A stretch of 64,000 nt of DNA from Cyanobacteria bacterium FACHB-63. GTDB lineage: Bacteria > Cyanobacteriota > Cyanobacteriia > Leptolyngbyales > Leptolyngbyaceae. The first letter of the stretch is position 1. Each line of letters opens with the position of its first letter. Under the pieces are notes generated by a model that saw only the letters and a program-made list of their open reading frames with translations, was not told the origin of the DNA and ran no database searches. This document shows, piece after piece, positions 43,905 to 52,990 of the stretch. A program made the translations under genes and the position numbers. The stretch spans positions 62,001 to 126,000 of the forward strand of contig JACJNX010000064.1 of the NCBI GenBank assembly GCA_014695255.1, given 5' to 3'.

Positions 43905-44171
43905 ATTTAATACTATCTAATTCGATTAATATTTAAGTAGCTTTATTGATTCGCGATCGTCGAGGGGGTGAGATACCCTCAAGTCGCTTCTTTGGTTCGC
44001 TTCGCTCCGAAGCCGTATATATTTTCTTTATCGTCTCCAAAAAGACGATCGCAAAATGGTAACAGAAGCGGCAAAGTAGACAGTTCGTTTCGGGGTGAGA
44101 GTGGCAGGTTGATTGCAGTTCTCCGAGTCGCAAATCCAGCCTCCTCCATCCCCGCTTGATCCTTCTTGACG

Positions 44172-44882
44172 CTAACGCGAAACCTCAATGCGATCGAACT
44201 CCCCCTGTCTCACATCCGCCTGCTCTAATTTCTGCAACGAACTCAGCGCCAAAAATCCAAATCCCACTTTTGCCGCAACATCGAGAATGGTATAAAACGC
44301 TGTCTCAGTCGTACTGTTAATGGCATTGATTCCAGTTCCCGCCAGAATCCACACGACCGGATACAGCGACCAAATAACTAAATGCACAGTAAGCAAGCGA
44401 TTAAACACAGACTTCGATCGTGGATAAGCGTCGATCGCTTGATTGCGATAATGCTTTAGCAATAAATACGCCAGCCCCAAATAAAAACCACAACTGACGA
44501 TATACCAAAGGTTCGTAATCGGCTTCGGCGAAATCGCAGCTACAAACCCCGTCGCAATCATCAACACATCCGCCCCGATCATACTGGCAAGAATAATCGG
44601 CTTTGTTTTGCCTAAATAACTCAGCAATACGATCGTCAACGGAGTCGAGAACGTCCAAGTGATATAGCGCACCCAGAAGGTGGGACGATCGAAGATCACG
44701 TTAAACCCTTGGCGCTGCGTCATTGCGAGATATAGCACTGCTGCGATCGCGCAGATAAAAAAGTTCAGTACATAAACGACTTGCCAGCGATCGTTTTTCG
44801 CTCGTTCTGCTCCAAATCCGAAAAAGATTGCTCCTGCGGTCATACTGAGACAACCGAGCCAAAGCCATGCCTGTTGTGTCAT
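44172..44882 (-). CDS. Microbial (type 1) rhodopsin, probable light-driven anion pump with T-S-L motif
   Basis: A 236-residue seven-helix retinal protein. The Schiff-base lysine is K205 in LDVAAKVGFGF, with the counter-ion Asp D201. Helix C reads RYITWTFSTPLTIVLL: R72 is conserved, and the positions of bacteriorhodopsin D85, T89 and D96 are T75, S79 and L86. Helix F has IWSLYPVVWILAGTG. Thr-Ser at the first two positions is the hallmark of chloride-pumping halorhodopsins (TSA in archaea, TSD in known cyanobacterial pumps). Leu at the third is neither. Proton pumping is unlikely without D85. It is a lone gene with no retinal-forming oxygenase nearby. Confidence 0.92.
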   Translation of the reverse strand: MTQQAWLWLGCLSMTAGAIFFGFGAERAKNDRWQVVYVLNFFICAIAAVLYLAMTQRQGFNVIFDRPTFWVRYITWTFSTPLTIVLLSYLGKTKPIILASMIGADVLMIATGFVAAISPKPITNLWYIVSCGFYLGLAYLLLKHYRNQAIDAYPRSKSVFNRLLTVHLVIWSLYPVVWILAGTGINAINSTTETAFYTILDVAAKVGFGFLALSSLQKLEQADVRQGEFDRIEVSR

Positions 44883-44974
44883 TGCGCCCTACTCTGAGAA
44901 TGGTCTATCAGAACTGTAGAGCGTGTTTGACTGATATACCTCTGACTAACGAATGACAATTTGAATGACGATTG

Positions 44975-45610
44975 TTACCGCCGTTCTTGCAGCTTGCGAT
45001 ACACCGCTTTGAGATCGACATTGTGATGAGCCAGCGCCACCAGCGTATGAAAGAATAAATCTGCTGCTTCTCCGGCGATCGCCTCTTTGTCATCGTCTTT
45101 ACAAGCCATCACGACTTCTGCCGCTTCTTCTCCGATCTTCTTGAGAATTTTGTTATCTCCACCCGCAAACAAGGTTCGCGTGTAAGATCCTTCAGTGGGA
45201 TTATCGCGACGATCGCACACCACCCCAAACACTTGCGACAACGTATCCGCAGGCGGCGGCGTAACCTTGCCATCGACTTGATGAAAACAGCTTCGCTCTC
45301 CGGTGTGACACGCGATATCCCCGATTTGCTCCACCGTGACGAGTAGCGCATCGCTGTCACAATCGTATCGAATCGCTTTCACCTTTTGCGTGTGTCCTGA
45401 AGTCGCGCCTTTGTGCCAGAACTCCTGCCGCGATCGACTCCAAAACCAAGTCTCTCCCGTAGAAAGCGTTTTCTGCAAAGATTCCTGATTCATCCACGCC
45501 ATCATTAACACGGTGCCATCGAGGTAGTCTTGAACGATCGCAGGCACTAAACCACGATCGTCATATCGAATTGCATCGGTGGGAATTGAATCAGCAAAAA
45601 TCGGAGCCAT
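44975..45610 (-). CDS. hisIE: Bifunctional phosphoribosyl-AMP cyclohydrolase / phosphoribosyl-ATP pyrophosphatase
   Basis: A 211-residue fusion carrying out two histidine-pathway steps. The HisI domain (about 1-115) has [35 protein letters not shown] and DCDSDALLV, with zinc-site residues [10 protein letters not shown]. The HisE domain (about 120-211) has [26 protein letters not shown] and [14 protein letters not shown]. The ATG at 45610 is chosen; a TTG five codons upstream is possible. It lies 27 bp after the nucleotidyltransferase gene on the same strand. Confidence 0.95.
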   Translation of the reverse strand: MAPIFADSIPTDAIRYDDRGLVPAIVQDYLDGTVLMMAWMNQESLQKTLSTGETWFWSRSRQEFWHKGATSGHTQKVKAIRYDCDSDALLVTVEQIGDIACHTGERSCFHQVDGKVTPPPADTLSQVFGVVCDRRDNPTEGSYTRTLFAGGDNKILKKIGEEAAEVVMACKDDDKEAIAGEAADLFFHTLVALAHHNVDLKAVYRKLQERR

Positions 45611-45637
45611 AGAGGAGTTGTGCAATCAGGGCATTTT

Positions 45638-47365
45638 TCAGTTTAGCGGGTAATGTTCAGCTACATACTGTTCGGCAGTGCTGCGATCGCAAATCTCACC
45701 GTCTAAAGTCGCCCTCAGCAACTCTTCAAGCATCAGTTTGAACCGTTTACCAGGTTTGTAGCCGAGTGTTTTCAAGTCTGAGCCATCAAGCGGCGCTTTC
45801 ACCTGTAACCAAACCGTGAAATATTGCCAGATCGATCGACGCAGCGATCGCGTTCCTCGTGCCGCGACTAATCCCAGCGTTTCAGAATCAAACGGCTTCA
45901 ACAACTGCACAATCTGACTGGGTTTCTCACACTGCGGCAGTTTTTGCCCGATCGTTTGCTCAATTTCAGAGAGATGAGTTAATCGCTGAATTGCATCCTG
46001 TGGTAGTTGTAGCGTTTGAGCAACGAGAGTGCGCTCCTCGATTCCCGCAATCAGCACCTCTAATAACAATTGCCAATGCGGAATCGAAAAATCATACCGC
46101 TGGAACCGATCCGCCCATTTCAACTGTCGCCAAAGTTCACGATCGAGCCTCAATTGCGGATGAATGCAAACTAACGCATCGAGATTCGCTAACTTTCGGA
46201 TCGCAGCTTTCCAGTAAGCCGCTTGCAAAATGTATTTTAGTTCTGCTCTCAAACGACTTTGTAAGGCTGGAACAGGACGATTCCGAAACTGATAGATACC
46301 AGATGCGATCGCATGACGAATATACAGTTCCGTTTGCGGCTCAATCTCAAATCCCAACCGCACCGCAAACCGGACGGCTCGATAAATCCGAGTGGGATCT
46401 TCGATAAAGCTATTTGGATGTAAAACGCGAATCTGTTTCGATCGCAAATCCGCCACGCCACCAAAGAAATCGAGAAGCTCTTGCGTTGCCTCTGGCGCAC
46501 GGGTACGTGTTCGTGGATTCGTCAATCTCAACGCCAGCGCATTCACCGTAAAATCCCGACGATAGAGATCCTGCCGAATCGAACTCGATTCCACCTCCGG
46601 ATTTGCGGCTGGATACAAATAGAATTCAGTCCGCGCCGTTGCAATATCAATCCACAGCGAACCCAACTCCGGATCGTTGTGCCAAAGGACAGCCGCAGTT
46701 TGAAACTTCCCGTGAATTTCAAGTCGTGCTTGTGGATAAATCGTCTGAAGTGCTTTCGCTAACTCAACCCCCGCCCCCACATCCGCCGATCGGTGAAATC
46801 CATCCACAACTAAATCGATATCACTCAAACTCACTTCCGCACCCGGATCAGCGAGGAGCAAATCTCGCACTGCTCCTCCGACTAAATAAAGATGCCATCC
46901 TCGTGTTTCTGCTGCTTGAGCCGCGATCGTCAAAATTTTCTGAAACGGCACTGCCAACCGCTCTAATTGCAACCCTTCTGGCACCGATTGCATCTGCCGT
47001 AACACATCCGTCCGGGTCACAATTCCCACTAATTGCCCGCGATCGATCACCGGAAGCCGCCCGATATCATACGTTCCCATCAGCGCTTGAATCTGGGACA
47101 TTGGCGTATCGGGCGCGATCGTTCTCACCTGCGTCACCATCACCTTCTCGACAGGCATCTGCTTCAACCCATGATGCGCCGCCAGATCCACATCCCGCCG
47201 TGAAACGATCCCGACTAATCGATCGCCCTCCACGATCGGCAATCCCGAATGTCCGTAGCGCAACAGCAACTTTTGTGCTTCCTCGATCGTCGTCTCCGGT
47301 CGAATCGTTCGCACAGGTGACGACATCAACTCACGGGCAGATTGCTCTGGATTGATATGAGGCAT
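45638..47365 (-). CDS. CBS-domain tRNA nucleotidyltransferase/poly(A) polymerase (A-adding type likely)
   Basis: A 575-residue protein. Two CBS domains occupy residues about 10-125 ([37 protein letters not shown]). The class II nucleotidyltransferase head follows ([14 protein letters not shown], with catalytic SDIDLVVDG), then the [12 protein letters not shown] and [19 protein letters not shown] segments that bind the tRNA end and nucleotide. In cyanobacteria CCA addition is split between CC- and A-adding enzymes, and CBS domains go with the A-adding type. Many relatives carry an N-terminal DHH domain, which is absent here; the start is only 99 bp from divergent psbZ. Confidence 0.88.
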   Translation of the reverse strand: MPHINPEQSARELMSSPVRTIRPETTIEEAQKLLLRYGHSGLPIVEGDRLVGIVSRRDVDLAAHHGLKQMPVEKVMVTQVRTIAPDTPMSQIQALMGTYDIGRLPVIDRGQLVGIVTRTDVLRQMQSVPEGLQLERLAVPFQKILTIAAQAAETRGWHLYLVGGAVRDLLLADPGAEVSLSDIDLVVDGFHRSADVGAGVELAKALQTIYPQARLEIHGKFQTAAVLWHNDPELGSLWIDIATARTEFYLYPAANPEVESSSIRQDLYRRDFTVNALALRLTNPRTRTRAPEATQELLDFFGGVADLRSKQIRVLHPNSFIEDPTRIYRAVRFAVRLGFEIEPQTELYIRHAIASGIYQFRNRPVPALQSRLRAELKYILQAAYWKAAIRKLANLDALVCIHPQLRLDRELWRQLKWADRFQRYDFSIPHWQLLLEVLIAGIEERTLVAQTLQLPQDAIQRLTHLSEIEQTIGQKLPQCEKPSQIVQLLKPFDSETLGLVAARGTRSLRRSIWQYFTVWLQVKAPLDGSDLKTLGYKPGKRFKLMLEELLRATLDGEICDRSTAEQYVAEHYPLN

Positions 47366-47464
47366 AGAATCGCGTCCGCCTTTTCTGATAACGTACTATT
47401 GAGGACTTTCGATCGCGTCTTAAGAACATTGAGACACTAAAAACGCTGTTTTAGGGAGAGACAC

Positions 47465-47653
47465 ATGACCTTTATTTTCCAGCTAGCGCTGTTGGCACTG
47501 GTTCTATTCTCGTTTGTGATGGTCGTCGGCGTTCCGGTCGCTTATGCAACGCCGCAAAACTGGGATACCTCCAAGAAATTGCTCTATCTTGGTTCGGGCA
47601 TCTGGTTCATTCTAGTGATTACGGTCGGCGTTTTAAATTATCTTGTGACCTGA
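47465..47653 (+). CDS. psbZ: Photosystem II core protein PsbZ (Ycf9)
   Basis: A 62-residue protein with two membrane helices that stabilises the PSII core near CP43: [18 protein letters not shown], the loop [18 protein letters not shown], then a second helix ending VGVLNYLV. Size and loop are characteristic. GGAGAG precedes the ATG. It is followed by a terminator-like hairpin, then ribH, an order also found in Synechocystis. Confidence 0.97.
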   Translation: MTFIFQLALLALVLFSFVMVVGVPVAYATPQNWDTSKKLLYLGSGIWFILVITVGVLNYLVT

Positions 47654-47665
47654 ATCCCGATTGAT

Positions 47666-47694
47666 CTGGGGAGACATCTAAGGTTCATCCCCAG
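47666..47694 (+). terminator. psbZ terminator hairpin
   Basis: CTGGGGA (47666-47672) pairs with TCCCCAG (47688-47694) around 15 nt and is followed by TTTCTTT, 13 nt after the psbZ stop. Confidence 0.65.
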
Positions 47695-47835
47695 TTTCTT
47701 TGATCAAAGGTCTAGACCCCTCAGCACGATCGAATCTAGAGCGATCAAGCTAGAGTGAAAGAAGCCTTTGAGCAAGAGTCTCTAGGGCACAAGCACTGAA
47801 ATTACGCAGTCGAGAGTAGGACTCGCACAAAAACA

Positions 47836-48411
47836 ATGGCTATTTTTGAAGGAACATTTGCTCAGGCTGAGTCCCTACGGTTTGCGATCGTCGTTGGTCG
47901 CTTTAATGATTTGGTGACAACGCGATTGCTCGAAGCCTGTCAAGATTGTCTGAAGCGTCACGGCATCGATGTTGAGCCGCACGGAACGCAAGTCGATTAT
48001 GCCTGGGTTCCGGGCGCGTTTGAGGTGCCCTTAGTCGCGCGTCAATTTGCGCTCTCCGGTCGCTACGATGCGGTGATCTGTCTGGGTGCCGTGATCAAAG
48101 GACAAACGCCTCACTTCGATCATGTCTCATCAGAAGTCTCGAAAGGAATCGCGGCGGCAGGATTTCAAACGGGCGTTCCAGTAATTTTCGGCGTGCTGAC
48201 CACCGATACGATGCAGCAAGCGATCGAACGCGCTGGAATCAAGAGCAACCTCGGTTGGGAATACGCCATGAGCGCGATCGAGATGGCGAGCTTGATGCGG
48301 CAAATCCGCGCAGGGGGAGAAATGCCGTCCGCGCAGTCCAGTATCACCGCAGCTTCAATTCCGCAGGCGACGCTCTCCCCAGCACATACCGAGAGCCAAA
48401 ACGCGCATTAA
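47836..48411 (+). CDS. ribH: 6,7-dimethyl-8-ribityllumazine synthase
   Basis: RibH joins ribityl-aminouracil and dihydroxybutanone phosphate in riboflavin synthesis, acting as a 60-mer or smaller shell. Motifs are [55 protein letters not shown] and [17 protein letters not shown]. The catalytic His is in the HFDH loop. At 191 residues it has a roughly 30-residue low-complexity C-terminal tail beyond the usual fold. It is downstream of psbZ on the same strand. Confidence 0.97.
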   Translation: MAIFEGTFAQAESLRFAIVVGRFNDLVTTRLLEACQDCLKRHGIDVEPHGTQVDYAWVPGAFEVPLVARQFALSGRYDAVICLGAVIKGQTPHFDHVSSEVSKGIAAAGFQTGVPVIFGVLTTDTMQQAIERAGIKSNLGWEYAMSAIEMASLMRQIRAGGEMPSAQSSITAASIPQATLSPAHTESQNAH

Positions 48412-48539
48412 ATCTGAATTGAAGTGTCTCATCAGGGATCCCTTTTTATTTTTGTGAGGTCTTAGAAAACGATCGCGGCTTTATGCTATAAAACTACAGT
48501 AATCTTGTCGGAAAACCGGGATTCCTTGAGGTCATTGCT

Positions 48540-49556
48540 GTGGGTATCGTAGTACAGGACGTTTCTAAACGCTTTGGGAGCTTTCAAGCGGTCGATCAGG
48601 TCAGTTTAGAAATTAAAAGTGGTTCGCTGGTGGCGCTGTTAGGTCCGTCAGGTTCAGGCAAATCAACGCTGTTGCGCTTGATCTCAGGGTTAGAGAATCC
48701 CGACTCCGGACGAATTTTCCTTACTGGTGAAGATGCCACCGATCGCAGCGTCCAAGACCGCAACATTGGCTTTGTGTTCCAGCATTACGCCCTGTTCAAG
48801 CATTTGACTGTACGGAAAAACATCGCCTTCGGCATGGAGATTCGCAAGTATCCTCCTGATAAAGCGAAGAAGCGAGTCGAGGAGTTGCTGGATTTGGTGC
48901 AGTTAGCGGGAATGGGCGATCGCTATCCGTCTCAGCTCTCGGGGGGCCAACGGCAACGCATCGCCCTAGCTCGCGCGCTCGCGGTCGAACCGAAAGTCCT
49001 ACTGCTCGATGAACCGTTCGGAGCGCTCGATGCCAAGGTGCGGAAAGATTTGCGGGCTTGGCTGCGACGACTGCACGATGAAGTCCATGTCACGACCGTA
49101 TTTGTGACGCACGACCAAGAAGAAGCAATGGAAGTCGCCGACGAGATTGTGGTGATGAATAAAGGCAAGGTTGAGCAAATCGGAACGCCTGCGAATGTTT
49201 ATGATCATCCGGCGACTGCATTTGTGATGAGCTTTATTGGTCCTGTGAATGTGTTGCCGAGTTCGTCGCGAATCTTCCAAAACAACGGCTTTGACTCTGC
49301 GCATCCTGAAATGTTCTTGCGTCCGCATGATGTCGTTGTAGAAACGTCTCCGAACGGATCAACGGTTTCAGCGCGAGTCACACGATTAATTCACCTGGGC
49401 TGGGAAGTTCAGGCAGAATTGACGCTCGATGATGGGCAAGTGGTGACAGCGCATTTGACCCGCGATCGCTTCGATGAGTTGAAGCTCTCCCCGGATCAGC
49501 GTGTCTACGTCAAACCCAAGGACGCAAAATCATTTCCGCTGTACTATTCAATCTAG
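48540..49556 (+). CDS. cysA: Sulfate/thiosulfate ABC transporter ATPase
   Basis: A 338-residue importer ATPase: Walker [14 protein letters not shown]-loop [13 protein letters not shown], signature [16 protein letters not shown], Walker [19 protein letters not shown], and a C-terminal regulatory TOBE-like domain with [11 protein letters not shown]. The [20 protein letters not shown] stretch is typical of CysA. The GTG start at 48540 is used. No cysT/W/P genes are adjacent, so it must assemble with permeases encoded elsewhere. Confidence 0.93.
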   Translation: MGIVVQDVSKRFGSFQAVDQVSLEIKSGSLVALLGPSGSGKSTLLRLISGLENPDSGRIFLTGEDATDRSVQDRNIGFVFQHYALFKHLTVRKNIAFGMEIRKYPPDKAKKRVEELLDLVQLAGMGDRYPSQLSGGQRQRIALARALAVEPKVLLLDEPFGALDAKVRKDLRAWLRRLHDEVHVTTVFVTHDQEEAMEVADEIVVMNKGKVEQIGTPANVYDHPATAFVMSFIGPVNVLPSSSRIFQNNGFDSAHPEMFLRPHDVVVETSPNGSTVSARVTRLIHLGWEVQAELTLDDGQVVTAHLTRDRFDELKLSPDQRVYVKPKDAKSFPLYYSI

Positions 49557-49564
49557 ACAGAATC

Positions 49565-49963
49565 ATGCGGATCTATCTCACACACTGTTCTAAGGAAAAA
49601 GATCCAGCCTTCAAAGAACCTGGGAATACCGCAACACCCGATCAGCTTTACATTGAGACTGGAATTCAACAGTTTATGACACGCTGTAAATTAACGGGCG
49701 TGAATTGGGCAGTGCTGTCCGATTTATATGGGGTGTATCAAGCTGATGAGCAGTACAGTTGGTATGAGAAGCATCCTGATACAGTGCTGCCGCATGAGGA
49801 AGAGAGGATCATTCAGGATTTCAATCGCAAGCTCAATGGCTACGACGAAATTTGGTTTTATGTCAGACCTGAATCCTTTCATCCCTTCTACGAAAAAGTC
49901 CTGAAACGAATAGTGCTTGCAAAGAGAGTACAGACTTTTGAAGATCTTGAATTGATTCGGTAA
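49565..49963 (+). CDS. Conserved hypothetical protein, DUF6884-like
   Basis: 132 residues beginning MRIYLTHCSKEKDP, with TPDQLYIETGIQQFM, then WAVLSDLYGVYQADEQYSWYEKHPDTVLP. The pattern of an N-terminal SCSKxK-like motif, an LY segment and a (V/I)LSxxYGL-like motif recalls the DUF6884 group, related by fold to the accessory domain of archaeosine-type transferases. That link is tentative. It starts 8 bp after cysA and may be co-transcribed. Confidence 0.7.
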   Translation: MRIYLTHCSKEKDPAFKEPGNTATPDQLYIETGIQQFMTRCKLTGVNWAVLSDLYGVYQADEQYSWYEKHPDTVLPHEEERIIQDFNRKLNGYDEIWFYVRPESFHPFYEKVLKRIVLAKRVQTFEDLELIR

Positions 49964-49987
49964 AACTAAGGGATTCGAGTTTAGTGG

Positions 49988-50213
49988 TATTAGATTTCAT
50001 CAGGAAGTAATGCTTCTAGCTGAGTTAACAATGAATTAACTCTACTGTCACGATCGCCCAGATTCGGTCTTGTTGAACTTGTTCATATCGATGATTGAGA
50101 TACTCCTCATAGCTCAAAGATGTAAGAAATTCCTGAATTAGTCGGATTGCTTGCACCATGTCCCACAAAGCGGCATAGTCTCGAACTCTATAGTCTCGAT
50201 CGCTAAACTGCAT
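49988..50213 (-). pseudogene. Decayed HepT-like HEPN toxin gene
   Basis: The opening MQFSDRDYRVRDYAALWDMV and AIRLIQEFLTSLSYEEYLN is a HepT-type N-terminus. It then jumps directly to HRYEQVQQDRIWAIVTVEL, which resembles the HepT C-terminal region, so about 50 core residues including the Arg of the R-x4-6-H motif are missing. After VEL the frame breaks. The last conserved residues, LLTQLEALLPDEI, are in another frame ending at 49988, consistent with a 1-nt loss near 50038. The partner gene upstream is also broken. Confidence 0.65.
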
Positions 50214-50532
50214 AAATTACTTGGTGAGTCCGGAGAATCTCAGAACGACGAAACGGATTTTTGAGATCACGCTTTTCAAGTAAATCAATGGGTCTACCAA
50301 CGATCGGTTCAAGTTCTCGCTGTAAATTCATCAAATCAGACAGCGACCAGCCATCATTTGGTGCAAAAGTCACCAACATATCAACATCACTATCAGGGCG
50401 AAAGTCTTCTCGTAAAATAGACCCAAACAAGGCAAACTCCGTAATTTTTCAGCGTTGACAGAGTGCTGCGACTTGCTCAGATGTGATTCCCAAACGCTCT
50501 ACAAGCTGTCCTGGAAGATGTGATGTTAGCAT
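50203..50532 (-). pseudogene. Nonsense-mutated MntA-like minimal nucleotidyltransferase (antitoxin)
   Basis: From the ATG at 50532 the minus strand encodes MLTSHLPGQLVERLGI, EQVAALCQR, then TGA at 50449-50451, then KITEFALFGSILRED, FRPDSDVDMLVTFAP and on to 50203 in the same frame. The nucleotidyltransferase motif GS-x10-DxD is intact after the stop. Family members usually have Trp here (QRW-x-ITEFALFGS), so a TGG-to-TGA change is the simplest lesion. It precedes and overlaps the decayed HepT-like gene by 11 bp. Confidence 0.75.
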
Positions 50533-50657
50533 TTTGACTCTTTGCCCTTCAGCGTTCCGCTAAATCTATTCTGTCAAATTCAGACTGATTTCTAGTCGAG
50601 CGCTTAGCACTTGCTGATCATGAATTCGGATCGGGACTCACACCCGATCCGAATTCA

Positions 50658-52103
50658 TTAAGAATGTACAGGCTGCTTCTGAGCTTGGGTGCGACGTTCT
50701 TTCAGGTAGTCGAAGAATTCGCGACCTTCTCGTAACCGTCGAATTAGCATTTGGCGATCGCTCAACATTTCCCGCACAATCGGGACGATCGCTTTCGGTC
50801 GGAAGTAAAAGCGGCGATACATCTGCTCGACCGCAGCTTCAATATCTGCACTCGACATCGCGGGATAGTGCAAAGTTGAAGTCTGAATACCTGAATCCGT
50901 CACCATTGCTGAATCGCTGAACCAACCGTTGGCTTGCGCTTGGGCATAAAGTTCAGTTCCGGGATACGGAGCCGCGATCGACACTTGAATCGTGTGGGGA
51001 TTGATTTCACAGGCAAATCGAATCGTTTCTTCGACCGTTTCAGGAGTTTCGATCGGCAATCCGATAATGAATGTGCCGTGTACCGTAATCCCTAAATCAT
51101 GGCAATTTTTCATAAATTGCCGCGCCACTTCTAGCTTGACTCCCTTGCGGATGTTATCCAGAACCTTTTGATTACCCGACTCAAACCCGACCAGCAACAG
51201 CCGCAAACCATTATCCCTAAGTTGTTTTAGAGTGTCATAGTCGAGATTCGCACGAGCGTTACAACTCCAAGTCAGCTTCAATCGCTTCATGTGTTCACTA
51301 ATGGCGATCGCTCGCTGCTTGTCGATTGTGAACGTATCATCATCGAACATATATTCGCGCACTCGATCGCCAAAAATTGCTTTCGCCTCTTCCATTTCGC
51401 GCCCAACCACACCGGGGCTTTTAGCACGGTATTGATGACCACCGATCGTTTGAGGCCAAAGACAGAAAGAGCATTTTGCAGGACAGCCGCGACCTGTGTA
51501 GAAAGAAATGTAAGGATGCAGCAGATAGCCAATAAAGTATTTGTTGATATCGAGATCGCGATCGTAAACCGGGAGAACACTCGGCATCTGATCCCAATCG
51601 TGAATCAGGGCACGATCTGGGTTGTGGTGAATCGTGCCAAATTGATCCCGGTAGCTCAGACCATCAATCTGATCCCAAGGTTTACCTTCTGCGAGTTCTT
51701 TGCAGGTGTAGTCGAACTCATTCCGACAGACGAAATCGATAATCGGGTGCTGTTGTAAAGTTGGCTCCGGTAGCACGGCAACGTGAGCGCCGATCAGTCC
51801 CACTTGAGTATCGGGATTTTGAGCTTTGATTGCGGCTGCAACTTTCGCATCATTCACAAGCGTGGGAGTGCTAGTGTGCATGATCACCAGTTCGTAATCT
51901 TTGGCGATCGCTAAGATATCTTCAAGTGTTTGATAATGAGGGGGTGCATCTACAAGACGGCTTCCTGGAACGAGGGCAGCAGGCTGAGCGAGCCAGGTTG
52001 GGTACCAAAATGAAGTGATTTCCCGTTTTGCCTGATACCGGGCACCTGCACCGCCATCAAACCCATCAAAGGAAGGTGGACTAAGAAATAAAGTCTTTTT
52101 CAT
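50658..52103 (-). CDS. hpnJ: Hopanoid biosynthesis B12-binding radical SAM protein HpnJ
   Basis: A 481-residue enzyme with an N-terminal cobalamin-binding-like domain (about 1-180) and a radical SAM domain whose cluster motif is CPAKCSFC in GRGCPAKCSFCLWPQTIGGHQYR. Downstream MFDDDTFTID, CNARANLD and LLVGFESGNQ follow. The opening LFLSPPSFDGFDGGAGARYQAKREI is characteristic of HpnJ, which acts on the bacteriohopanetetrol side chain to form the cyclitol ether head group. ATG 52103 is preferred over an upstream in-frame start. No other hopanoid genes are in the window. Confidence 0.9.
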   Translation of the reverse strand: MKKTLFLSPPSFDGFDGGAGARYQAKREITSFWYPTWLAQPAALVPGSRLVDAPPHYQTLEDILAIAKDYELVIMHTSTPTLVNDAKVAAAIKAQNPDTQVGLIGAHVAVLPEPTLQQHPIIDFVCRNEFDYTCKELAEGKPWDQIDGLSYRDQFGTIHHNPDRALIHDWDQMPSVLPVYDRDLDINKYFIGYLLHPYISFYTGRGCPAKCSFCLWPQTIGGHQYRAKSPGVVGREMEEAKAIFGDRVREYMFDDDTFTIDKQRAIAISEHMKRLKLTWSCNARANLDYDTLKQLRDNGLRLLLVGFESGNQKVLDNIRKGVKLEVARQFMKNCHDLGITVHGTFIIGLPIETPETVEETIRFACEINPHTIQVSIAAPYPGTELYAQAQANGWFSDSAMVTDSGIQTSTLHYPAMSSADIEAAVEQMYRRFYFRPKAIVPIVREMLSDRQMLIRRLREGREFFDYLKERRTQAQKQPVHS

Positions 52104-52272
52104 CGCCGGTTCACACCTCAAGTTGACTGCACTATCGAGAATGGTAAGCGAATCTTTTGACTTGAGCAATCTTCGAGCAGACTTAAGCGCGATCGTCTAA
52201 AGCAGATGCAGCTTGCATCTCAAACAATTTTCTAAAGGGGGTTTACAAATATAAATTTATGAGACAGAATTT

Positions 52273-52290
52273 ATAACAAGCGTTCGATAT
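52273..52290. promoter_or_regulatory. TetR-type operator box 1
   Basis: ATAACAAGCGTTCGATAT. The right half CGTTCGATAT matches the boxes at 52371 and 54163; the left half is degenerate. It lies about 110 nt upstream of the tetR start. Confidence 0.5.
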
Positions 52291-52370
52291 AAATAGAACG
52301 ACCAAACAAGGAGCATCAAAGAACAGTTGCAGAAGACATCGGGGGTTTCTCAATGTTTAGCCAGTAAAAT

Positions 52371-52388
52371 ATATCGACCGTCCGATAT
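52371..52388. promoter_or_regulatory. TetR-type operator box 2, adjacent to the tetR start
   Basis: ATATCGACCGTCCGATAT is a near-perfect 18-bp dyad. It ends 14 nt before the regulator's ATG, as expected for autoregulation. Confidence 0.7.
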
Positions 52389-52402
52389 CTCAATTCGCCT
52401 GT

Positions 52403-52990
52403 ATGCCTAAGATTGTTGACCACGATCGCTATCGCAAGGAACTGTTAGTTAAATCATTTGATCTGTTTGCCGAGAAAGGATATGCCGCGATCACAATGCG
52501 GCAGATTGCTCAAGGGTTAGGCGTTTCGACTGGCACGCTATATCACTATTTTCCAAGTAAGGAGGCATTGTTCGAGCAGTTATTGGAGGAACTTTCTGAG
52601 TTAGACATTCGCAATTTTTCGACTCAATTAGAAGGGAAAAGCTTAGCCGAGCAAACCCAAGCAGCATTCACAATCTTTGAGAAGCATCGGGACTATTTTC
52701 TAAAACAAACATTACTGATGATGGATTTTTATCAACATCAGCAACGAGAAGGAAAAGAAGTCAGTGAAGTCTTCAGACGGATTTGTGACCAGGTTGAAAA
52801 GATTATGTCTGGATTGCTTGGAATTGATGATCCACAGATTTTGATATTCATGATGAGCTTTACGGATGGATTGTTACTGCAAGAGCTTTATGGGCATCGA
52901 AAGATTGATTATCAAGCACAAGCAAAATTGTTATCGGAAATGCTAACGCTGTACTTAGAGAAACACAAACTCAAACCGAAAAAACCATGA
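52403..52990 (+). CDS. TetR family repressor
   Basis: 195 residues. The N-terminal HTH is AAITMRQIAQGLGVSTGTLYHYFPSKEALFEQLL; the helical C-terminus is a ligand and dimer domain with no recognised ligand. It is the first gene of a cluster encoding a DevBCA-like exporter, and its stop overlaps the devB-like ATG (52987-52990). Three 18-nt dyads of shared sequence (52273, 52371, 54163) are probable binding sites, so it likely represses itself and two downstream units. Confidence 0.92.
   Translation: MPKIVDHDRYRKELLVKSFDLFAEKGYAAITMRQIAQGLGVSTGTLYHYFPSKEALFEQLLEELSELDIRNFSTQLEGKSLAEQTQAAFTIFEKHRDYFLKQTLLMMDFYQHQQREGKEVSEVFRRICDQVEKIMSGLLGIDDPQILIFMMSFTDGLLLQELYGHRKIDYQAQAKLLSEMLTLYLEKHKLKPKKP

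Noticed and set aside
43933-44159. Short open frames between the hypothetical gene and the rhodopsin
   Set aside because: Both strands are open by chance; there is no motif, and only a 6-bp GCTTCG hairpin is visible.
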